From Streptomyces sp. DI166 (GTDB taxonomy: Bacteria; Actinomycetota; Actinomycetes; Streptomycetales; Streptomycetaceae): a DNA stretch of 64,000 bases. The translations under genes and the position numbers were made by a program. Below, one piece after another: positions 16,952 through 28,500 of the stretch. The notes under the pieces were generated by a model. It was not told where the DNA came from and did not search any database. It was given only the letters and a program-made list of their open reading frames with translations. The first letter of the stretch is position 1. Each line of letters opens with the position of its first letter. Location of the stretch: assembly GCF_900091315.1 (NCBI RefSeq), contig NZ_FLSP01000002.1:124001-188000 (forward strand). Direction: 5' to 3'.

Positions 16952-18047
16952 GTGGCACGGGGGATCAGGGACGAGAGGGACCGTGCCTGGGTGAAGCGGG
17001 CGATCGAACGGCTGGAGACCGACCGGGCCGCCGAACCGCCCACCCCGCTGCGGGAGTTCCCGCTGGCCGGGCCGCCCGGTACGGCGCTGTATCTGAAGGA
17101 CGAGTCGCGGCGGCCGACGGGCAGTCTGAAGCACGGGCCCGCGCGTGATCTCCTCCTCGGCGCCCTGAGGGCGGGTCAGATCGGCCCGGACACACTCCTG
17201 TTCGAGGCGACCAGCGGCAACATGGCCGTCGCGCAGGCCTACTTCGCGCGGATGCTGGGGCTGTCGTACACCGCCGTCGTGCCGGGGAGGACCGGGGCGG
17301 CCAAACGCCGGCGGATCGAGGAGCAGGGCGGGCGGTGTCATCCCTTCGACCCGCCGCTCGCCGTCTACGGCAAGGCGCGCGCGCTCGCCGAGGAGTCCGG
17401 GGGGTACTGCCTGGACCATCTGGAGCGGGTGGGGGACGCCGTCGACTGGCGGGGGCCGCAGAGTCTCGGTGCGCAGATCCTGGCGGATCTGGAGAAGGCG
17501 GGGGAGTCCGCGCCGGTGTGGGTCGTGGTGGGGGTGGGGAGCGGGGCCACCTCGGCGGCGGTGGGCAGGCATCTGCGGATGCGGGGGTGGGACCCGGGTG
17601 GCCGTGGTCGATCCCGAGCACTCCGCGTACTTTCCCGGCTGGGCCGCGGATTTTCCCGGGTACACCACGGGGATGCCGTCGCGGATCGAGGGGATCGGGC
17701 GGCCGCGGATGGAGCCTGCCTTTGATCCGTCCGTCGTGGATCTCGTGATTCCGGTGCCGGATGTGGCGAGTGTGGCGGCGATGCGGCATCTGCACGCGGT
17801 GACCGGGGTGATGGCGGGGCCGTCGTCGGGGAGTTGTCTGTGGGGGGCGTTCTCTGTGCTCGATCGGATGCGGCGGGAAGGGGAGCGGGGGGCGGTGGTG
17901 ATGGTGGTGGGGGATGTGGGGGAGACGTATCGGGACAGTTATTACGACGACTCCTGGGTGGTGGGGAAGGGGTGGCGGGTGGAGGGGCCGCTGTCTGACA
18001 TGGAGCGGTTTACGGCTACGGGGGCGTGGGGGGTTTCGGGGGGCTGA
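16952..18047 (+). pseudogene. Cysteine-synthase-family PLP enzyme with a frameshift
   Basis: Start GTG at 16952 with GGGGAG about 9 nt upstream. Frame one gives YLKDESRRPTGSLKHGPARD (PLP lysine in SLKHG), EATSGNMAVAQAYFARMLG (phosphate/substrate loop) and GVGSGATSAAVGRHLR, then shifts near 17585. The continuing protein is in the next frame: TRVAVVDPEHSAYFPGW, GMPSRIEGIGRPR, TGVMAGPSSGSC. Dropping one G from the run at 17582-17586 restores one 364-residue protein. The family includes cysteine synthases and Cds1-like cysteine desulfhydrases. It could be a sequencing error or a true mutation. As the upstream neighbour of an exporter and PKS-NRPS it might supply an amino-acid precursor, but that is inference. 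Confidence 0.8.
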
Positions 18048-18293
18048 CGGTGCCGACTGGAGCCGGGCCGGGGATTTTCGGGACGGATTCGCGTATGTGC
18101 GGCTCTTCGCGCGAAAGGCTGCTTTCCGCAGTGCTCACGATTTCCCCGTCTCGCGTTTCGCTTCCTCTTTTCCTGCCGCTGCGTCGACAATGCAGATCAC
18201 CACGATGACCTGCACAAACGTCGCACTCATACGGAACTCAAGGTTCCGTCGGGCCGGGGGTCTGCCCTCCGGATCGGCCGATATGCTCGGTCG

Positions 18294-19571
18294 ATGCTCA
18301 GGTTTCGGCTCCTGGTGACCTCATATGCCGTATCCGCGTACGGCAATTACCTCAATCTCATCGCATTGAGCCTTTTCTCCTACGAGGTCACGGGTACCGC
18401 CTTCGGAATCGGGGCCGTGATGGCGGTGCGGTTGGTCGCGGGTGTCGTGGCCGGACCCGTGGCTCCCGTGGTCGGGGCGCGTATCGGGCGGCGGGCCGTG
18501 ATGATCGGGGCCGATGCCGCGCAGGCCGTCGCGATGGCCGGGCTCGCCGTCGGCGGGGAGGGGACCCCGCTGTGGGCGCTCGGGTGCGCCGTGCTGGTGC
18601 TCGGGGCCGGGAACACCTTCTTCGGCGTCGCCCTGCGCAGTGCCGTTCCGGTCATGGTCGGGCAGGAGGGGCGGGCACACGCCAACGGGCTTTTGGTCAC
18701 CGCCCGTTCGCTCGCCACGGTGCTCGGGTTCGCCTCCGCCGCCCCCGTCATCGCCCACGGCGGTTACGGCACCGCCTTCGCCGTCAACGCCGCGAGCTTC
18801 GTGGTGTCCGGGGCCGCCGTGCTGGTGCTGCGGCCGCGTACCGAGGAGGACGCCCCGGCGCCCGCCGAGCCCGCCGCGTCCGCTCCTTCCCTGCCCTGGT
18901 CCGGTGTGCCCGCGCTGCTGCTCGGGCTGGTCGCGCTGCGCGGGACCGACGCGCTGGCCTCCTCCTCGCACAACGTCGCCCTGCCCGTCGTCGCCGAACT
19001 CGCCGAGGCCCACAACCCCGCGCTCTACATGAGCCGCTTCTGGGCCGCCTGGGCGGTCGGCACCGTCCTCGCCCACCAGGTGCTCAAGCGCGGCGGCAGG
19101 GCCCGGGGAGAGCGGGCCTTCGCGCTCGGCACCTGCGCCATGTCGTGCGCCTTCGTCCTCGCCTTCACCGGGCTGCCCGCCGTCGCGCTCGTGGTGGCCG
19201 CCGCCGCGGCCGGGTTCGCCGACGGCTGGACGGAGATCGTGTACACCTCGCGCCTCCAGGCCGCCGCCGACCGCGAGCGCGGACGCCTCTTCGGGCTGTC
19301 CGCCACCGCCGAACAGGGCGGCTTCGCCCTGGGCACCGTCCTCGCCGCCGCGGCCCTGGAGTCGTTGTCCCCGCTGACCGTCGTCGCCCTCTTCCACGGG
19401 GCCGCCGTCTGCGGGGCCCTGGCCCTGCTGTTCACCACCCGCCCGAGCCGTGTCGACCGGAAGACCACCGGACGGCGATACACGGGTGAGCGACCGATGT
19501 CCGAGAAGCCGAGTGAGGGAGAGGCAACGCATGGAACGCGTACGGGGGACGGCCGTCTGCCGGGGGCCTGA
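18294..19571 (+). CDS. MFS exporter (EntS-like)
   Basis: 425 residues with about 11-12 hydrophobic helices. They begin RLLVTSYAVSAYGNYLNLIALSL and include the MFS loop GARIGRRAVMIGADAAQAVAMA, and helices continue to residue 385. A hydrophilic tail of about 40 residues extends into the start of the next gene. The fold resembles the EntS/MdtG-type efflux proteins often used to export siderophores and other natural products. The last 41 nt overlap the PKS-NRPS gene, so the two are co-transcribed and probably coupled. Export of that enzyme's product is the natural inference. Confidence 0.85.
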   Translation: MLRFRLLVTSYAVSAYGNYLNLIALSLFSYEVTGTAFGIGAVMAVRLVAGVVAGPVAPVVGARIGRRAVMIGADAAQAVAMAGLAVGGEGTPLWALGCAVLVLGAGNTFFGVALRSAVPVMVGQEGRAHANGLLVTARSLATVLGFASAAPVIAHGGYGTAFAVNAASFVVSGAAVLVLRPRTEEDAPAPAEPAASAPSLPWSGVPALLLGLVALRGTDALASSSHNVALPVVAELAEAHNPALYMSRFWAAWAVGTVLAHQVLKRGGRARGERAFALGTCAMSCAFVLAFTGLPAVALVVAAAAAGFADGWTEIVYTSRLQAAADRERGRLFGLSATAEQGGFALGTVLAAAALESLSPLTVVALFHGAAVCGALALLFTTRPSRVDRKTTGRRYTGERPMSEKPSEGEATHGTRTGDGRLPGA

Positions 19572-22500
19572 GCCGGAGTACGACGACCGCGACCCACGGG
19601 ACGCGGTCGCGGCGCTGCTGCGGGCGGCGCGCGAGGACACGGGGGCCGGGGTCGTGTGCGTGGGCGAGGACGGGGCATCCATCCGGATCGGCTACCCCGA
19701 ACTCCTCCTGCGCGCCAGCCGGGTGCTCGGCGGGCTGCGCGAGCGCGGGGTCGGCAGGGGCGAGCGCGTCGTGCTGTGCGGGCTGCCGCTCGCCGAATTC
19801 TTCCCCGCCTTCTGGGGATGCGTCCTCGGCGGAATCCACCCCGTCGCCATCGCCGACCCGCCCGCCCCGGGCTCACCCGCGCGCGAACGCCTCGCGCACG
19901 CCCGCGCGTTGCTCCGCGACCCGCTCGTCCTGACCGACCCGGCCGCCGGAGTCGAGGGGCCGCGTGTGACGGACGTACCCACCTGCCTCGCAGCCGCGCC
20001 CGCGCACGACCGCACCGAACCCGTCGGTTCCGACGTCGCCCTGCTGATGCTCTCCTCCGGCAGCACCGGCGCGCCCAAGGCCGCCCGGCTCACGCACGCC
20101 GGGCTGGCCGACTTCGCCGCGAGCAGCCGCCGCATCCTGGCCGTGCGGCCCGAGGACACCCTGGTCAACTGGCTGCCGTTGGACCACAGCGGGGCGTTCC
20201 TGCTCTACCACCTGCTCGCCGTGTTCACCGGCTCCACCAACGTCCACGCGCCCACCGAGCACGTCCTCGCCGACCCGCCGCGCTGGCTCGACCTCGTCCA
20301 CGAGCACCGGGCCGCGCACTCCTGGGCGCCGACCTTCGCGTACCGGCTGGTCGCCGACGCGCTCAAGGAACAAGGGGAGCGTCGGGCTTGGGACTTGAGC
20401 TGTCTGAAGTCCCTCGTCTGCGGGGGCGAGCAGATCACGCTGGCCGTCATGCGCGACTTCCTCGCCGCCACCGGGGACTTCGGCGTCCGCGAGGGGCACA
20501 TCGTCCCGGCGTGGGGCATGGCCGAGACCGTCACCGGGGTGACCTACGGCCGTCTCGACCGGCCCGGGACCGTGCACCGGCTCCGCAAGAGCAGCCTCGG
20601 CGGCGACCTCGTACGCGCCGACGACACCACGCCCGAGGACGAGACCGTCACCTTCGTCGCGGCCGGGGCACCCGCGCACGGCGTCACCCTGCGCATCGTC
20701 GACGACCACGGCGACCTCGCCCCCGACGGGCGCATCGGCCGCCTCCAGGTCGCCTCGGCCGCCCGGCTGACCCCCGGCTACGTCGACAACCCCGAGGCGG
20801 ACGCCGCCGCCTACCCCGCCGGACGGGACTGGCTGGACACCGGCGACCTGGCCTTCCTCGACGCCGGGCAGGTCGTCGTCACCGGCCGCCGCAAGGACCT
20901 GATCATCCTCAATGGCCACAACGTGTACGCCCACGAGGTGGAGGAGGCCGCCGCCGATGTCCCCGGAGTGCGGCAGGGCGAGGTCGCGGCCTGCGGCATC
21001 CCGCGACCGGAGCGCGGCACGGAGGAGCTGGCGGTGTTCTTCGTCAGCCGGGGCAGCGAGGAGGACCTGCGCATCGGGCGGGAGCTGCGGGCGGCCCTGT
21101 ACGGGCGGCTGCGGCTCACCGCCGCGCATGTGGTGCCCGTCCCGGCGGAGGACTTCCCGAGGACGCCCGCGGGGAAGGTACGCCGGGCGGAGCTACGGGA
21201 CCGGTTCCTCGCGGGGCGGGCTGACGCGGACGGCGTCGTGCGGGTGGTGGGGGAGGAAGTCGCCGTGCTCGCGGGGCGGCCCGGCGCGGACGCTGTCGTA
21301 CGGGTGGTGGGGGAGGACCTGCCTGTCCTCGCGGGGCGGGCTGACGCGGACGGCGTCGCGCGGGTGGTGGGGGAGGAACTGCCCGTCCTCGCAAGGCGGC
21401 CCGACACGGCCTCCGTCGCCCGGGCGGTCGGGGAGGAACTCGCCGCCCTCCTCGGCCGGCCGGCCGACGCGCACACCCCGTTCTACGAGCTCGGGCTGAC
21501 CTCCGTCCTCGTCGTGCGGCTGCGCGTCCGGCTGGAGGAGCGGCTCGGCATACGGGTGCCGCAGACCGCCTTCTTCGAGCATCCGACGGCCGCCGCGCTC
21601 GCCGCCCGCCTCGCCGCGGCGCCGGGCACGCACGGCACGACGCGTGCCGAAGCGCCTGCCGCGTCCGGTGCCGGGGACCGCCGTATCGCCGTCGTCGGTA
21701 TGGCGCTGCGGTTCCCCGGCGCGGACACCGTGGACGGGTTCTGGGCCAATCTGCGCGACGGCGTCGACAGCGTGCGGGTGTTCGGGGAGATCGGGCCCGA
21801 GCGGGTACCGGTCGCCGGGGTCCTGGACGGCGTCGAGGACTTCGACGCCGAGTTCTTCGGGCTCAGCCCCAAGGAGGCCCGGCTCACCCACCCCGCGCAC
21901 CGGCTGTTCCTGGAGTGCTGCCACCGGGCCCTGGAGGACGGGGGATACGCGGCGCCCCACCCCGGCACCAGGATCGGCGTGTTCGCCGGATCGGGCATGC
22001 AGCTCTACGGCCACCAGACCGGCACCGGGACGACGGCCCCGGCGGACCCGGACCCCGCGACCGGCATGCAGAGCGCCATCGGTCGGCAACCCGACTTCCT
22101 CGCCACCCGGGTCGCGCACCGGCTCGGCCTGACCGGACCGGCGATCGGGGTGCAGACCGCCTGCTCCACCTCCCTGGTCGCCGTCCATCTCGCGGTACAG
22201 GCCCTGCTCAACGACGAGACCGAGCTGGCGCTCGCCGGGGCCGCCGCCGTGCATCTGCCGCAGGAGAGCGGCTACCGCACCCACCCGGGCTCCGTCCTGT
22301 CGCCCACCGGGCGCTGCCGCGCCTTCGACGCGGACGCCGACGGGACGGTCGGCGGCAACGGCGTCGCCGCAGTCCTGCTCAAGCGCCTCGACCGGGCCCT
22401 CGCCGACGGCGACACGGTGCACGCCGTCATCCTCGGCTCCGCCGTCAACAACGACGGCGCGGACAAGGTCGGCTTCACCGCACCCGGCGTCACCGGACAG

Positions 22501-25500
22501 GTGGAGGTCGTACGGCAGGCCCTGCGCCGCGCCGACGTGCCCGCCGGGACGATCTCCTACGTCGAGGCCCACGGCACCGGCACCCGGCTCGGCGACCCCG
22601 TGGAGTTCGAGGCGCTCGGCCGCGCCCTGGGCGAGGGCACCACGCGCACGGGCTTCTGCGCCGTCGGCTCGGTCAAGCCGAACATCGGGCACCTGGACAG
22701 TTGCGCGGGCATGGCGGGGCTGATCAAGACGGTGCTGATGCTTCGGCACCGCACGCTCGTGCCGACTCTTCATCTGCGTCGCCCCAACCCCGAACTGCGG
22801 CTCGACGACAGCCCGTTGACCCTCGCCACCGAACTGCGGCCCTGGTCCGCCCCCGACGGCACACCCCGCCGGGCGGGCGTCAGCGCCCTCGGCGTCGGCG
22901 GCACCAACGCGCACATCGTGCTGGAGGAGGCGCCGGTGCGGGTGCCCGCTCCCGACCGTGAACTCCCCGTCCTGGTACCGGTGTCGGCCACCGACGAGAA
23001 GTCCCTCGGCGCATACACCGACTCCCTCGCCGAACACCTGAGCCGCCAACCCGACCTCCCTGCCACCGACATCGCCACCACCTTCGCCCTCGGCCGCCCG
23101 CACCGCGCCTTCCGGACCACGGCCGTTGGCCGTACGGCGCGGGAGCTGGCCCAATCACTGACCGAACGGGCGCCGCAGCGAGGTGAGTTGGGGCCGGTCG
23201 CGTTCGCCTTCGCCGGGCAGGGCAGCGCGCGCCGGGGCATGGCTAGCGGGCTGTACGCCGCGCATCCCGCCGCCCGGCGGATCCTCGAACAGTGCCCCGA
23301 CGACGTACTGACCCTCCTGCTGGAGGAGACGGGCGACGACGGACCCTGGCCCACCGACACGGCGCAGACCGCCCTCTTCGCCCACCAGGTCGCCCTCGCC
23401 GAGGTGTGGCGGGCGGCCGGGGTGCGGCCCGCGCTGCTCCTCGGGCACAGCGTGGGCGAGTACGCGGCGCTGTGCGTGGCCGGGGCGATCGGTTTCGAGG
23501 ACGGCTTACGGCTCACCGCCCTGCGCGGGGAGCTGATGCAGCGCCTCGCCCCCGCGGGCGGCATGCTCGCGGTGCGGGCCGGTCGGGCGGAGGCCGAGCG
23601 GGTGGCACGGGCCGCCGGGGCGGAACTGGCCGCCGTGAACGGGCCGCGCTCCCAGGTGATCTCGGGGGTACCAGAGGCGCTGGAGGAAGCGGCACGGCTG
23701 CTGGACGCGGAGGGACTGCGGTGGCGGGCCCTGTCGGTGGACCGGGCCTTCCACTCCGCCGCGATGGAGGAGGCGCTCGGGGAATTCCGGTCCTACGCGG
23801 AACATGCGACGTACCGGCCGTCGCGCACTCCGCTGGTCACCGCCGCGGACGGGGAGCTGCGGCCCGAGGGCTGGAGCGTCGACGCCGCGTACCTCCTGAG
23901 GCAGGCCCGGCGGCCCGTCCGCTTCGACCTCGCCATGGCCGCCGCCGTGGACGCCGGGCATCTGGACTTCGTCGAGATCGGCGCTGGGGACACCCTCACC
24001 GGGCTGGGGCTGCACTGCGCGCCCGGCAGCCGCTGGCTGAGCGGGCAGGGCGCGGGCACCGGAGCCGTGGCCCAGGCCGGCGGGGTGCTGGCGGGGCTGG
24101 GCGCGGCGTACGAGCGGGGCGCCGAGCTGGACTGGCGGGCCCTCGGGGCGGGCGAGGGCGGGCGGGTGCCGTTGCCGGGGCATCCGTTGCGGGCGAGCCG
24201 GATCGCGGGGCCCGCGGTCGTCGCCGAGCCGACCGGGGGCGTTCTCGACGGGATACGGGAGCTGGCGGCCGAGGCGCTCGGTGCCGAGACCGGTGACATC
24301 GGGCCGGACCGTTCCTTCTTCGAGCTGGGCGCCGACTCCCTGGCGCTCATGGGGATGACGGCGCGGCTGGAGCGGCGGTACGGGGTGCGGGTGCCGGTGC
24401 GGGAACTGTTCGACTCGGCCGATACGCCGAGGAAGCTGGCGGAGCGGTTGGGGGGTGGTGTCCAGGCCGCCCAGGAAACCGCGCCGCCAGAAGCAGCGCC
24501 GCCCTCCGACCCGCGCGACCTCTTCGGGCGGCAACTGGAGCTGGCCCGGCACACCGCCGACCAGGTCACCGCCCTCATCAACCGCCAACTGGACCTGCTG
24601 TCCGCGCCCCGGACCCCCGAGCCGGTCGAACAGCCGGCACCCCAACCCCCCTTCACCCCCACCACCGGCGTCGACTTCAGCCTGTACTTCTTCGGCGACT
24701 ATCCCGAGGACACCGCCCACGACAAGTACGGCCTCATCATGGACGCCGCCGAGTTCGCGGATCGGCAGGGCTTTCACGGGCTGTGGTTCCCCGAGCGGCA
24801 CTTCAACTCCTTCGGTGCCCTGTTCCCCAACCCGTCCGTCCTCGCCGCCGCGCTCGCCGCGCGGACCAGCAGGATCCGGCTGAACGCCGGTTCGGTGGTG
24901 CTGCCGCTGCACCATCCGGTGCGGGTCGCCGAGGAGTGGTCGGTCGTCGACAACATCTCCGGCGGCCGGGCGGGCCTGTGCGTGGCGAGCGGCTGGCACG
25001 CCGCCGACTTCGCGCTCGCACCGGAGAACTTCGGTCGCCACCGCGAGGTGATGTATGAACGGCTGGAGACCGTACGGCAGTTGTGGTCGGGCCGGCCGGT
25101 CCCGGTGACCGCGGGTGACGGCACCCCCATCGACGTACGCCTGCACCCGCGCCCGATCCAGGACGAACTGCCCCTGTACGCGGCCGTGGTGGGCAACGCG
25201 GACAGCTATCGCAGGGCCGCCGCCGAGGGGCTCGGGGTGGTCACCAACCTGATGACACAGACCGTCGAGCAGCTCGCGGAGAACATCGCCCTCTACCGGC
25301 GCACCCGCGCCGAGCACGGTCTGGACCCGGCGGCGGGCCGGGTCGTGGTGCTGGTGCACACCTACCTCGACGAGGACGCCGAGCGGGCGCGCGCGATGGC
25401 CTACCGGCCCTTCGTGTCGTACCTGCGCTCCTCGCTCGCCCTGTTCGACCAGGTGACCAACAGTCTCGGCCTCGACATCGACCTGGCCGACACCCCCGAG

Positions 25501-28500
25501 GAGGACGTGGAGTTCCTGCTCGGCCGGGCCTATGCGCGCTACTGCGACTCCCGCGCCCTGATCGGCGACGAGCGCGGGGCCGCCGAGGTGGTGGAGCGGC
25601 TGGTCGCGGCGGGCGCGGACGAGATCGCCTGCTTCGTGGACTTCGGGGTGCCGAGGGAGCGGGTGCTGGCCGCGCTGCCGGTGCTGGACCGTCTGCGGCG
25701 CCGGGAGTTCCCGCTCGCGCGGCCCGCCGTGACCGCGCCGCCGCGCCGTACGCCCCTGTCGCCCGCCCAGCGCCGGATCTGGTTCCTGGAACGGCTGCAC
25801 CCGGGCACCCCCATGTACGTCGAGCCGAAGGCGATCCGCCTCGAAGGATCCGTCGACGTGCCCGCCCTGCGCCGGGCGCTGCGGCGGGTCGCGGACCGCC
25901 ATCCCGCGCTGCGCACGGTGTTCGGGGAGACGGACGGCGTGCCCTACCAGGAGGTCCGCCCCCGGGTGGTCCTGGACTGCCCGGTCGACGACCACAGCGG
26001 CGCGAGCGAGCAGGAGGCGCTGCGGGCCGCCCTCGCCGCCCACGCGCGGGGCGGAATGGACCTCCGCGAGGGCCCCCTCGTCACCGCCCGTCTGCTGAAG
26101 CTGTCCGACGACCGGCACCTGCTCTTCCTCCTCGCCCACCACATCGTCTTCGACTCCTCCTCCACGGCCGTCCTCGCCCGCGACCTCGCCGCCCACTACC
26201 GGGGCGAGGAGCCCCCGCCGCTCCCTCCGCCGCCCGCACCCGACCGCCCCGACCCGGCCGAACGCGCCGCCTCCCTGGACTTCTGGCGCCGTGCACTCGC
26301 CGACGCCCCCGACCTCACGCTCCCCACCGACCGCCCCCGCCCGCCCGTCCGCACCGGCGCGGGCGCGAGCCTGACGCACTCCCTGGACGCCGGACTCGTC
26401 CACCGGCTGCGCGCCTTCGCCGCCGGACACCGGGCCACCCTCTTCATGGCCCTGACCGGTGCCATCGGCGCGGTCCTCGGCCGGTTCGGCGGCCAGTCCG
26501 AGGTGGTGCTCGGCACCGCCGTCACCGCCCGCCCGCCGGGCGCCGAGGACCAGGTCGGCCTCTACCTCGACACCGTCCCGCTCCGCGTCGACCTCGGCGG
26601 CGAACCGGACTTCCCGACCCTGCTGCGCCGGGTCCGCGACGGCAGCACGACGGCGTACGAGCACCGGAGCATCCCCTTCGACGAACTCGTCGGCGCGCTC
26701 AACCCGCACCGCGACCCGGGCCGCAACCCGCTCTTCCAGGTCATGGTCGAGTACGAGAACGAGGGCGCCGTCGACTTCGACCCGCCCCGGCTCACCGCCA
26801 CCCTGCTCGACGTGCCCAGCGAGCGCGCCCCGTTCGACCTCAGTGTGTACCTCACCCACCACGCGGCCGGACTGCGCTTCATGGTCGAGTACGACACGGC
26901 GCTCTTCGACGAGCCGACCGTGCGGCGGCTGGTGGACCACGTCGAGCAGGTGCTGCGCCGGGCCCTGGACACTCCGGCCGGCCGGCTCGCCGACCTCACC
27001 GCGCCCGACCCGGCCGTCCTCGCCCGGCTCGGCCGCCTCGACGAGCCCGCACCGCCCACCGGCGACACCCTGCACGGACTGGTCGAGGGCCGGGAACCGA
27101 GCGCGGTCGCCCTGGTCATGGGCGAACGCCGGGTCACCTACGGCGAGTTGGACGCCTCCGCCAACCGGCTCGCCCATCTCCTGCGCGAGCGCGGCGCTGG
27201 GCGCGGGAAGCGGGTGGCGGTACTGCTGCCGCGCGGACCGGAGCTGATCGCGGCGCTGCTCGGGGTGCTGAGGAGCGGCGCCGCCTATCTGCCCCTCGAC
27301 CCGGCCACCCCCACCCCCCGCCTGGCCGCCCTGCTGACCGACGCCGATCCCGTCCTGCTGCTGACCACTCGGGAACTGGCCGCCGGACCTCCCGGTGTCG
27401 CCACGCACTACGTCGAGGACACCGACCCCGCCCTGCCCACCGACCCGCCCGCCGTCGACGTACGTCCCGAGGACCCGGCGTACTGCATCTACACCTCGGG
27501 CTCCACCGGCCGCCCCAAGGCGGTCGTCGTCCCGCACCGGGGCCCCGCGAACCTGGTCCGCGCCCATCTCGCCGCCCACCCGCCGCTGCGCACCCTCCAG
27601 TGGACCTCGCCGAGCTTCGACGTGAGCGTGCAGGAGATCTTCACGACGCTGGCCTCCGGCGCGGAACTGGTGCTGATCGACGACGTGTCGCGGTACGACC
27701 CGGCCGCCGTCGCCGGGCTGGCGCGGCGTCACGAGGTGCAGCGGATCTTCATGCCGAGCACCCCGCTCAGGTACCTGATGGAGACCGGACCGAGCCTGCC
27801 CGCGCTGCGCGAACTGTTCTCGGCCGGTGAGGCGCTGCACCTCACCGACGCCTTCCGCCGTTTCCTCGCCGGGCACCCCGAGTGCGCGCTCCACAACCAG
27901 TACGGTCCGACCGAGACCTCGGTCATCGTCACCTCCCACCGCGTCGACCCCGGGGGCGAGGCAATGCCGCCCATCGGTACTCCGGTCCCGGGCGCCCGCA
28001 TCGAGCTGCGGGACGCGGCCGGGCGGGCCGTGCCCGTGGGTGCCGTCGGGGAGATCCACGTGGGCGGAGTCCCCGTCGCCCTCGGGTATCTCCACCGCCC
28101 CGAGGAGACCGAGAAGGCCTTCGTGGACGGCGGCACGCTCTACCGCACCGGGGACCTGGCGCGCTGGCGGAGCGACGGCACGCTCCAGTACTGCGGGCGG
28201 GCCGACGACCAGGTCAAGATCCGTGGGTACCGGGTCGAACCGGCCGAGGTGCGGGCGCTGGTGGCGGCGCTGCCCGGGGTGCGGGACGCGGCGGTCGTAC
28301 CGCGTCGGGACCGGCACGGGGAGAGCGAACTGGTCGCCTATGTCGTGGCGGACGATCCGGGCGCGCTACGGGCCGCAGTCGCCGCACAGGTGCCCGAGCA
28401 TCTGGTGCCCGGGCGGTGGGTGGATCTGGAGCGGCTGCCGGTGAACGCCGCCGGAAAGCTGGACCGGGCCCGGCTGCCCGACCCCGCCCCTGTGGAGACC

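Noticed and set aside
23506..28317. Long open frame antisense to the PKS-NRPS
   Set aside because: It lies wholly inside the megasynthase and reads as Gly/Arg/Val-rich shadow sequence with no motif.
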